Positions 56,996-64,000 of a stretch of 64,000 nucleotides of DNA are shown in pieces. The first letter of the stretch is position 1; each line of letters starts with the position of its first letter. The position numbers and the translations under genes were made by a program. Under the pieces are notes generated by a model. It saw only the letters and a list, made by a program, of their open reading frames with translations. It was not told the origin of the DNA and made no database searches. Source of the stretch: Amycolatopsis sp. CA-230715 (GTDB lineage Bacteria; Actinomycetota; Actinomycetes; Mycobacteriales; Pseudonocardiaceae); contig NZ_CP059997.1 of the NCBI RefSeq assembly GCF_018736145.1, positions 6,757,501 to 6,821,500 on the forward strand, read 5' to 3'.

Positions 56996-58387
56996 GTGCC
57001 GGATCCGGATAGCGCCGCCAGCCGGCCACGGGTGTACGTCTCGTACGCGTGCGAAGAATCGGATGAACACGTGTCGCTGGTCCGCGAGTTCGCCGCGTTC
57101 TTGCGCACCGAGGCCGGAGTCGACGCGCATTTGGATCAGTGGTATGCCGACGGCAGGCGGGATTGGGTCGCGTGGGCGAGCGACCAGTTCCAGCAGGCCG
57201 ATTTCATCGTGGTCATCGCGTCCCCGGGATACGGGCTGACGATGGGGATGCTCGACACGGCGATGCTGCACGACAAGCTCGGCCGGAGCCTGCCGGACGC
57301 GACGCACCAGATCCTTCCGGTGGTGCTCCCCGGCGGCTCCGCCACGGACATTCCCCACGTGCTTTCGGCCTTTGCCGCCACGCATTACGTGGTGCGCGCG
57401 TTCAGTCTCGACGAAGTGCAGGGACTCCTCCGGGCGATCCACGGCTCGCCTGCGCACGCGATGCCGCCGCTCGGGGCGTTCCGGCCCCCCGACGTCGAAG
57501 CCGGTCCGGTACTCGTCGCGACGCCGCGAAGCCCGCCTCGCACCGGCAGGCACCTCGGCCCTGGCGCCGAAGTGGTCATCGGAGACGACCATTACCTGGT
57601 TCACGCCGGCACCTACGAAGAGACGACCACTTCGGACGGTGCCGCGGTGTTGCGCGGGGCGCGAGCGCTGTCGGTAGGCGGGCCGCGGCCGCAGGTCTGG
57701 TTGAGGCAGCTCGAGATCCGGCAGGACACGCCGATGGCCGAGGAAGCCGCGACGGCGCTGACATGCGAACGGACACTGCTCGCGTCGCCTGCCGGACGAT
57801 GGCTCGGGATTCTCGTGTCTCCCGCGCTCGTCAGGGAGCCCGGCTTGGTGACGTTGGTGACCGGCTGGCCGCTGTCGGGCCGGACTCGCGGGCCGTGCGA
57901 CACGCTCGCGTCCTTCGTGCCAGAACGCGGCGAACTCGCCGATCCGCTCCGGACAAGGGCAATCCTGCGCGGACTCGGTGGCCTGTGCCGGAAGCTCGCG
58001 GCGCTGCACCGGATGGACGCCTCGCACCGGTGCCTGGCCCCGGCGGCGATCATCCGGCTCGACGACGGCGCGCTGGCGCTCCGCGATCTCGGGCTCGCCA
58101 CCACTTCGTACGAGCCAGGAGAAGGACCGGAGCTGTACCGGGCTCCGGAACAGGGGAGGCGCCGCCGCGGGAAGGCCGGCCCGTGGACCGATGCCTACCA
58201 GATCGGCGCGATCGCGTACCACTTCGCGACCGGGCACCCGCCGCCGTCGATACCGGTGCCGGTCCGCGGTCTTGCTCCGGACCTGCCCCCGGCGGCGACG
58301 GCGGCGATCGATGCCGCGCTCGACGCCGAACCCTCCCGGCGCCCCGGCATTTTGGCGCTGGGCGCCGCTTTCGACAGTTCGCGCTGA
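56996..58387 (+). CDS. SEFIR domain fused to a degenerate protein kinase
   Basis: The 463-residue protein starts at GTG 56996 after GAAAGGA. SEFIR residues about 10-150 (RVYVSYACEESDEHVSLVRE, DAHLDQWYADGRRDWVAWAS, ADFIVVIASPGYGL). From about 190 a kinase fold follows with key losses: the beta-3 lysine position reads VWLRQLE (Arg), the HRD loop is SHRCLAPAAI (Asp lost), DFG is DLG, while YRAPEQ and DAYQIGAIAYHFATG are kept. It is therefore a probable pseudokinase that could sense rather than phosphorylate. The helicase follows 24 bp later. Confidence 0.85.
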   Translation: MPDPDSAASRPRVYVSYACEESDEHVSLVREFAAFLRTEAGVDAHLDQWYADGRRDWVAWASDQFQQADFIVVIASPGYGLTMGMLDTAMLHDKLGRSLPDATHQILPVVLPGGSATDIPHVLSAFAATHYVVRAFSLDEVQGLLRAIHGSPAHAMPPLGAFRPPDVEAGPVLVATPRSPPRTGRHLGPGAEVVIGDDHYLVHAGTYEETTTSDGAAVLRGARALSVGGPRPQVWLRQLEIRQDTPMAEEAATALTCERTLLASPAGRWLGILVSPALVREPGLVTLVTGWPLSGRTRGPCDTLASFVPERGELADPLRTRAILRGLGGLCRKLAALHRMDASHRCLAPAAIIRLDDGALALRDLGLATTSYEPGEGPELYRAPEQGRRRRGKAGPWTDAYQIGAIAYHFATGHPPPSIPVPVRGLAPDLPPAATAAIDAALDAEPSRRPGILALGAAFDSSR

Positions 58388-58411
58388 AAACCATCCCGAG
58401 GAGGGGACCCG

Positions 58412-61342
58412 GTGCGGTCCATCACGCTGCCCGGCCCGATCGCGCTCGTGCCGGCCAGGTCACTCGACGGCAAGCTCCGTCAGCTGAGGGAGGAATTCCC
58501 CGGTGTCCTGCCGAACGGGGTGACGCGAGTCGTCGACGACTTCAACGCGCACCCGCAGGGAGTCGCGGCCACCATCAGCGAGCCGCGGAACGGGGGCGAC
58601 CGCAGCCTGGTCTTGTACACCGCCGCCTACGTCGTCTACCTGTACGCGAGCGGGCGAGGAGACGCCTACACGGTGGCTTCGATCAAACCCCTCCGGCTAG
58701 CCGATCACGACCGCCTGGCGAAGGGCTGCCTGCTTGTGCGCGCGCAGTGGCAGGCGGTGTTCGAACTTCGCCACGTTCCCGCCGGGTACCAGTCGCGGTG
58801 GGACCAGATCCAGCGCGGGTGGGCCGAGCTGACCCGGCAGCTCGGTGACGAGCGCGCCGTCCCCGAGCTGAGCCCCGCGCACGCCGAGTACCTCGACACG
58901 GTCGACCGGCTGATCGACGGTACGCAGGAGGTCGGCGCGAAGCGGGACGCCGACCTTCCGGCATATCCGTACCGCGAGGTGAAACCGGTTGCCGAGCGCC
59001 GGGTCAGTGCCTCGGCGATCTACGCCTTCGACATCGTGGGCGGCCAGCTTCCCGAGCGGAACCGGTACGTTCAGCTCCGCGGCGCGCCTGCCCAGCGCGG
59101 CCAGGTGTCCCGGGTCGAGGACGAACGGGTGTTCGTGCGGTTCGACCAGCCCGTCGACTGGGCACAGCTGCCCTCGGTAGGCGAATTGGAAGAGACCGTC
59201 AGTGACGTCGTGTTCGCCAAGCAACGCGCCGCGGTCGAGACCTTGCGCACGCGGCAGGCCCGCCACGAGTCGCTGCTGCCGGTGCTGGTGGAACATCGGG
59301 TCCATTCCTTCCCGGTCTCGTCCGAATCGCCGGCGGAGCGATTGGACGAGGACCAGCTCACCGCCTTCCGGAAGGCGCTCGGGGTGCGGGACATGTTGCT
59401 CGTGCTGGGGCCGCCCGGTACCGGCAAGACCCGCACCATCACCCAGATCGCCCGGTCGCTCGCGCTCGCATCGGACCGCGGGCCCGTGCTCGTGTCTTCG
59501 CACACGAACCGGGCCGTGGACAACGTGCTGGCCAAGTTGCCGAAGGAGGTCGTCCTCGTCCGCGTCGGCAACGAGGGCAAGATCGACCCGGAGGGACGGC
59601 CCTACCTGCTGGAGGTGCTGGCCGCGGACCTCCGTAGCGAAGTCGTCGGCAGCGTCACCGCGGCGCTCGGCGGTTATGCGAGCCTGCCGCTGGCACGTCA
59701 GTGGACTCATGAGCTGGGTCGCAGGATCGAGGCGTTCGCGATGGCGTGTGACGCGGCCGTGCGCGCTTGGAGCGAACTCGACCGGACCCGATGTCTCGTT
59801 GGCGGGCCTGTGCAAGAGCGAGTGGCGCACGCGCGGGCGGAGCTGGCGGCCCAGGAAGAACGATCGGCCCGGCACAACGGGAAACTCGCCCGCCTGGTCC
59901 GGCGTGACGAACGCGCCCGTGCACGCCGGTGGTGGCCGCCCTTCGCCTCGTTGGCACGGGTGACGGCTCGGGCGAGGGCGCGACGGATCGAGGCGGGACG
60001 GACGACCTCCGCGGAATGGGCGGAGGCCGTCGGCGGGCACCGAGCGGCCGTGGCAGAGGCGGAACGCGCGCTGGAAGCCGCGACGCGGGATACACCTCAG
60101 GTGCGGGCGGCCGCGCAGTCTCTCGACGAAGCGCGACGGCAGGCCGAAAACCACCGCGCGAATGTGGCCGACGCTCTGCGGGCAGTACACCTCGCGGTCA
60201 CGCCGGTCGACGTCGTGCCGGGGATCCAGTGGCAGGAAGACCCGGTCTCCGTGGTGACCGCGTTGCGACGACTGCACGCGTGGCTGGGCCCGCGATTGGA
60301 CCTTCTGGAGATCAGGGCCGGGGTTCTCGCGCAATGGCGTGAGGAGGTGTCCGGCGCCGTCGAGCAGCTCTATCCCGAGCTGATCCGGTACGCCGATGTC
60401 ATCGGTGCGACGTCCACCGGCGTCGCGACGTCCAAACACCTCTCGGGAGTGGACTTCGATCTCGCGATCGTCGACGAGGCAGGGCAGATCGGGGTGCCCG
60501 GCTTGCTGGTGCCGCTCGTGCGGGCGAAGCGGGCCGTGCTGGTGGGCGACCATCGGCAGCTGCCCCCGATCGTCACGAGCGAGGTGGCCGGCTGGGCGCA
60601 CGAGATCGGTAACTCCACAATGGACACATTGATCGAGAAGAGCGCGCTCGAGATCCTCGTCGGGGAGCTGCCGGACACCCACATCGTGCGCCTGACCGAG
60701 CAGCGGCGGATGCCGAAGGTCGTCGCGGACTTCATTTCGGACACGTTCTACGAAGGAACGTTGAAGACGATGGTCGACCGCTCGCACGATCCGTCGCTGT
60801 TCGCCAGTCCGCTCGCGTTCGTCGACACCTACCGGCTGCCCGAACACGAGCGTGCCGAATCCCCGTCGGGCGGCCTTTCCCGCAGCTGGGTCAACCATGC
60901 CGAAGCGCGCCTGCTGGTGCTGCTCGCGTCGTACTACCACCGGCGAGGGGTCGAGTGGGCGGCGATCGTTCCTTATGCGGCGCAGGCGAAAATGATCTCG
61001 GAGCAGCTCCGCGCCCACGTCCGCGACGCCGACACGATCGACGCGAACGTCGGCACCGTGGATTCCTTCCAAGGCGGGGAACGCGACGTGATCCTGTACG
61101 GGTTCACCCGGAGCAACAGTGAAGGCAGGGTCGGATTCCTCGAAGAACTGCGACGGGCGAACGTCGCCTTCACCAGGGTGAAGCGGCAGCTGGTACTGGT
61201 CGGCGACATGGGCACGCTGGCGCGAGCCGACGACGACGGGTTTCGTGAGTTGGCACGTTCGTTACGCGACCACGTGCTCGACACCGGTGACAAGCGGGAG
61301 TATGCGGAGATCATGGCTCTGCTGAAGGGAATGCCGGAATGA
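58412..61342 (+). CDS. SF1 helicase of the Dna2/Upf1 type
   Basis: The 976-residue protein has motif I VLGPPGTGKTRTITQ near residue 333, Ia SSHTNRAVDNVLAK, motif II AIVDEAGQIG near 686, motif III VGDHRQLPPIV, IV-V VPYAAQAKMI and VDSFQGGERD, and VI NVAFTRVKRQLVLVGD. Between I and II about 350 residues are inserted, including a charged coiled-coil (ARAELAAQEERSARHNGKLA). The first 330 residues include a beta-barrel-like part (RGQVSRVEDERVFVRFDQPV). No nuclease motif is visible. GAGGAGGGG precedes the GTG. The stop overlaps the next ATG (ATGA). Confidence 0.9.
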   Translation: MRSITLPGPIALVPARSLDGKLRQLREEFPGVLPNGVTRVVDDFNAHPQGVAATISEPRNGGDRSLVLYTAAYVVYLYASGRGDAYTVASIKPLRLADHDRLAKGCLLVRAQWQAVFELRHVPAGYQSRWDQIQRGWAELTRQLGDERAVPELSPAHAEYLDTVDRLIDGTQEVGAKRDADLPAYPYREVKPVAERRVSASAIYAFDIVGGQLPERNRYVQLRGAPAQRGQVSRVEDERVFVRFDQPVDWAQLPSVGELEETVSDVVFAKQRAAVETLRTRQARHESLLPVLVEHRVHSFPVSSESPAERLDEDQLTAFRKALGVRDMLLVLGPPGTGKTRTITQIARSLALASDRGPVLVSSHTNRAVDNVLAKLPKEVVLVRVGNEGKIDPEGRPYLLEVLAADLRSEVVGSVTAALGGYASLPLARQWTHELGRRIEAFAMACDAAVRAWSELDRTRCLVGGPVQERVAHARAELAAQEERSARHNGKLARLVRRDERARARRWWPPFASLARVTARARARRIEAGRTTSAEWAEAVGGHRAAVAEAERALEAATRDTPQVRAAAQSLDEARRQAENHRANVADALRAVHLAVTPVDVVPGIQWQEDPVSVVTALRRLHAWLGPRLDLLEIRAGVLAQWREEVSGAVEQLYPELIRYADVIGATSTGVATSKHLSGVDFDLAIVDEAGQIGVPGLLVPLVRAKRAVLVGDHRQLPPIVTSEVAGWAHEIGNSTMDTLIEKSALEILVGELPDTHIVRLTEQRRMPKVVADFISDTFYEGTLKTMVDRSHDPSLFASPLAFVDTYRLPEHERAESPSGGLSRSWVNHAEARLLVLLASYYHRRGVEWAAIVPYAAQAKMISEQLRAHVRDADTIDANVGTVDSFQGGERDVILYGFTRSNSEGRVGFLEELRRANVAFTRVKRQLVLVGDMGTLARADDDGFRELARSLRDHVLDTGDKREYAEIMALLKGMPE

Positions 61343-62562
61343 ACGGCAGGAACAAGGTGATTCCGTACCCGCAGGAACGGGCGTTGGAGGACGCCATGTT
61401 CGGCAGGGGACTGGTGCCGACGCGGATCTTCCCGCTGTTGCTGCCGGTATGGGAGGTCGAGGTCAAGGCGACGGTCACCGACGGCAGGCCGTACCAGCTG
61501 ATCGACCGCTACCTCGAACGCGGAATAGCCGAAGGCGGATTGGGGACCAGGGCGGAGCTGGCCGGATTCTTCGCGTTGGACGTCTCGCTCGTCGACAGAG
61601 CGGTGCGGGTCCTGGGCGCGATCGGACACCTCACGGAGCACGACGGTAGGCTGGCCCTGACCGAGCTCGGCCGCAGATCCCAGCGGGACCAGGTGTGCTA
61701 CCTGATCGAGCGAGAAGACCGCCGCAAGCTGTACTTCGACGGTTTCCTGTCGCGTCCGCTGACCAGGCCCTACTACCAGGCCAGTGTCGTCACGCTCATG
61801 TCCCAGCCGGAAGCGCGCGCGGCGACCGTGGCCAACGCGTACCCGAGGTTCGGGATGCTGTGGACCGCGACCGGGTTCCGTCGGGAAGCGCTGACCGAGC
61901 TGGCGAACCAAAAAGATCGCGATCGTTACAATTTGCCGACACGAATTGAGAATCCGGAGAGCGTCGGCGAGCAGCTCGTCCATCTGCCGCTTTACGTCGT
62001 GCGCGCCACCGACCGGCAACGGCGTGTTCATCATCTCGCCTACAGCCAGGTCGGTGACACGGCCGATCCGGAACTGAGCGAGCTGTGCGAACTCAGCCCC
62101 GAGATCAACGGAGTGCTGAACAGCGAGGAAATCGCGGCAAAGCCGAATGTCCAGGAAACGCACGTTCACAACTGGCTGAAGGGCAAGAACCTCGGAGGCT
62201 TCCGCCCTGAACCGCTCGCGGACGGCGATTGGCGGATCACCTTGCCCGCGAACGCTTTCGACCCCGGTGGCCCGGTGCCGCCGAGCAAGCTCGGCTCGTA
62301 CGTCGTGTTGAGCTCGTGCCTGCTGCGTGTCGATTGCGATGACGAGGAAACCAGGAAGCGGACGTTGCTCACGCGGGTGGAGAACTACCTGGCGGGTCGC
62401 TCCCGCGTCACGGCCGCCGATGTCGAGGCGCGCATCGATCGCGTCGCGCGCCAGCTGCGGCTCTCCGCGGACATGCGATCCGTGCGTGAAATGGCTTCCG
62501 GGGACGGGCGGAGCGGATTCGCGAGGCGGCTCTCGGGTCTGCTGGACGGGACACTGGAATAG
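61339..62562 (+). CDS. Winged-helix protein coupled to the helicase
   Basis: The 407-residue protein starts at ATG 61339, overlapping the helicase stop by 4 bp, so it is a constitutive partner. Residues about 50-115 look like a winged helix (GLGTRAELAGFFALDVSLVD, RVLGAIGHLTEHDGRLALTE). A second helical region follows (LSELCELSPEINGVLNSEEI) and the C-terminus has a basic helical segment. There are no catalytic motifs or membrane helices. I do not recognise the family; it may load the helicase onto DNA or sense a nucleic acid. Confidence 0.78.
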   Translation: MNGRNKVIPYPQERALEDAMFGRGLVPTRIFPLLLPVWEVEVKATVTDGRPYQLIDRYLERGIAEGGLGTRAELAGFFALDVSLVDRAVRVLGAIGHLTEHDGRLALTELGRRSQRDQVCYLIEREDRRKLYFDGFLSRPLTRPYYQASVVTLMSQPEARAATVANAYPRFGMLWTATGFRREALTELANQKDRDRYNLPTRIENPESVGEQLVHLPLYVVRATDRQRRVHHLAYSQVGDTADPELSELCELSPEINGVLNSEEIAAKPNVQETHVHNWLKGKNLGGFRPEPLADGDWRITLPANAFDPGGPVPPSKLGSYVVLSSCLLRVDCDDEETRKRTLLTRVENYLAGRSRVTAADVEARIDRVARQLRLSADMRSVREMASGDGRSGFARRLSGLLDGTLE

Positions 62563-62658
62563 AATACGATTCGCCCACTGGGCAATTGGTGGACAGAAGG
62601 TGGCGGCCTTGTACTGTCCATAGCGGACTTCGTGCACTGGGGCTACATTTCCAGTGTT

Positions 62659-64000
62659 ATGATGAACCAGAACCAGGATTTCCCGATCCCGCCGTTGCGT
62701 CTCGTCGACCTGAAGCCGTACGTGTCCGTGGTTCTGCTGGAATGCACGGATGACGATCCCGCGCGAGCGTTCGAGACGCTGCGGCGGTTTCTACGCAGGA
62801 ACGCCGGTGATCAGGGTCGCGCGGACCGGGTCCATGTCCGCGCCGAGATCGCATCGCGCGCGGAAGAGGTCGTCGACGGCGCCGGGCCGATAGGGGATTT
62901 CGGCGTCGACGAGGTCCACAGCATCGTTCGCGAGGTGCGGCGCGTGCCCGAATGGGTGGAGCGGGACGCTGGTTTCGTGGACGTGGTCCATCAGATGTCG
63001 GTCGCGGTCCGCCGGGACCGGCTCGTCGCGGTCTACTCGGGTTTCACCAGTGATGCGAAGTTCAGCAGGTGGATTCACCGGGAGGCAGCTCCGTACCGGT
63101 TCGTTTCCGCCGATCTGCTCGCCGGGGTGTTCCGGGGTGACGGCAGGATGCTGTGGGTGCGCGGAGTGCACCGCCGCCGCACCACCAAGTCGGACAGCAA
63201 GGCACTCGGGGGCTTGCGTCTCCAGGACGCGCTGGACGCCATCGAGGACAGCACGTACGCGATGACCGCGGCCAAGGTCGCCTACCTGCCCGGCGATCAG
63301 AACGCGGTGCTGCGCGACGTCGTCACGGTTTCCCCCGGGGCGTCCCGGATCTCGTGGAAGCGGACTTCGCATTTTCCGATGTTCGTGGCCGCGGTGGGCG
63401 AGGTACTGGACATCGTCGAAAAGGCGCTGGTCTCCGGTGAGGAGCCGGAGCCGCAGTTTGCCGAACTCGCGGTGCCCGAGTCCGATCTCGGGCGAGTGCG
63501 GGGTGCCTTCGAAGCGCTGGTGGCGGAACCGGATCGGGTGGGCGGAGAGCCCGAGAACGACGAGGAATCCAGTGCGCGCGCGGAATTCCTGCGTTCGGCC
63601 ATTATCGCGGTGCACGGCGAGCCGACTTCTGCGAAGACCTACCTCGACGTCGGCCACGACGGCGCGGTAACCGGAACGTTGGTCGTCAAACCGGTCGAAT
63701 CCGCTGGGAGAGTGTGCTTGGACGTGCGCTATCGCGGTACGCCCACCGCGGAGGCGTTCACCCGCGAAGTGAAGGAGGTGATCGCCGAGGGCGATCTGCT
63801 CACCGTGTACTACGAATCGGGGCACCTGTTCAACGGAAGCCAGGTGGTGCGGCAGAAACCGGTTTCGAAGCCGTTCCCCAATCTCGAATTCGAGGACTTC
63901 TCCGGCTACTCGGTCACGAAAGAAAAGCCCGCCCCGCGGAAGGGCGGGCACCTCCACGACGCCATTTCGCGGGACGGAGACGACTCGCTGTTCGCCTGGG
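62659..64000 (+). CDS. Large unidentified protein of the conflict island (runs off window end)
   Basis: The reading is open from ATG 62659 (MMNQNQDFPIPPLRLVDLKP) for 447 codons to the window edge. Segments include DEVHSIVREVRRVPEWVERD, a beta-rich VHRRRTTKSDSKALGGLRL region and a C-terminal part with SGYSVTKEKPAPRKGGHLHD and DGDDSLFAW at the edge. The last segment resembles the start of a domain found in large actinobacterial defence-type proteins, but the match is weak. It follows the winged-helix gene by 96 bp on the same strand. Codon use is typical. An in-frame GTG at 62632 is an alternative start. Confidence 0.7.
   Translation, partial: MMNQNQDFPIPPLRLVDLKPYVSVVLLECTDDDPARAFETLRRFLRRNAGDQGRADRVHVRAEIASRAEEVVDGAGPIGDFGVDEVHSIVREVRRVPEWVERDAGFVDVVHQMSVAVRRDRLVAVYSGFTSDAKFSRWIHREAAPYRFVSADLLAGVFRGDGRMLWVRGVHRRRTTKSDSKALGGLRLQDALDAIEDSTYAMTAAKVAYLPGDQNAVLRDVVTVSPGASRISWKRTSHFPMFVAAVGEVLDIVEKALVSGEEPEPQFAELAVPESDLGRVRGAFEALVAEPDRVGGEPENDEESSARAEFLRSAIIAVHGEPTSAKTYLDVGHDGAVTGTLVVKPVESAGRVCLDVRYRGTPTAEAFTREVKEVIAEGDLLTVYYESGHLFNGSQVVRQKPVSKPFPNLEFEDFSGYSVTKEKPAPRKGGHLHDAISRDGDDSLFAW

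Noticed and set aside
56996..61342. Assignment to DISARM or Thoeris
   Set aside because: No DUF1998 protein, methyltransferase or phospholipase-D domain (DISARM) and no SLOG/SIR2-type ThsA (Thoeris) is present in the window.
1..64000. tRNA, rRNA, CRISPR arrays and intact insertion sequences
   Set aside because: None seen by inspection: no conserved rRNA blocks, no regularly spaced short repeats with unique spacers, and no transposase-like ORF. A tRNAscan or Infernal run could still find a small RNA I missed.

Overview
The window is very GC-rich and actinobacterial. The ordered block rpsB-tsf-pyrH-frr-cdsA, a later rlmN, and the density of SARP/STAND regulators, PadR, GntR, LysR and GbsR/MarR regulators, lanthipeptide genes and secreted polysaccharide lyases all point to a Pseudonocardiales actinomycete, most likely Amycolatopsis or a close relative. 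That assignment is inference from gene content and style. No rRNA, tRNA, CRISPR array or intact insertion sequence was found.

Region 1 (1-4.9 kb) is conserved core: the start of a secreted M23 peptidase, then ribosomal protein S2, EF-Ts, UMP kinase, ribosome recycling factor and CDP-diglyceride synthase. Two long hairpins flank tsf. Region 2 (5-13.7 kb) holds transporters, a methyltransferase, PadR and two LysR regulators and a beta-lactamase-fold hydrolase, wedged between cdsA and rlmN. Region 3 (13.7-21.8 kb) looks like mobile-element wreckage. A FitAB/VapBC toxin-antitoxin pair sits between two 151-bp copies of the rlmN 3' end. It is followed by a STAND-TPR protein with seven 126-bp repeats, a deleted tyrosine-recombinase remnant, a frameshifted hydrolase and a short second vapC scrap.

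Region 4 (21.8-30.6 kb) is a catabolic island. A cupin/NCS1-transporter operon diverges from a GntR gene that leads a tightly coupled operon: flavin monooxygenase, two tandem AA_synth-family proteins, alpha/beta hydrolase, aldehyde dehydrogenase, flavin reductase and a degenerate RibBA-like protein. The gene set resembles N-heterocycle ring-cleavage pathways. The substrate cannot be read from sequence. Region 5 (30.6-45.9 kb) holds an AfsR-type SARP regulator divergent from an FAD monooxygenase, with heptamer-like repeats between them, then assorted hydrolases, a membrane-tethered PstS-like protein, Cu/Zn SOD, an ImmA/IrrE peptidase with a membrane partner, a cluster of palindromic repeats and two secreted polysaccharide lyases.

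Region 6 (45.9-50 kb) is a compact class II lanthipeptide locus on the minus strand: a secreted S1-family protease, a 54-residue LanA precursor too short for usual ORF cut-offs, and LanM, whose start overlaps the precursor. No LanT transporter is present.

Region 7 (51.7-64 kb, running off the window) looks like a biological-conflict or defence island. It has an HTH-NB-ARC-TPR STAND protein preceded by two tiny membrane peptides, two divergent SEFIR-domain proteins (one fused to a degenerate protein kinase), a Dna2/Upf1-like SF1 helicase, a winged-helix protein and a large truncated protein. The plus-strand genes from 56996 to 62562 look like one transcription unit. This SEFIR-pseudokinase-helicase arrangement is the best candidate here for an undescribed system.
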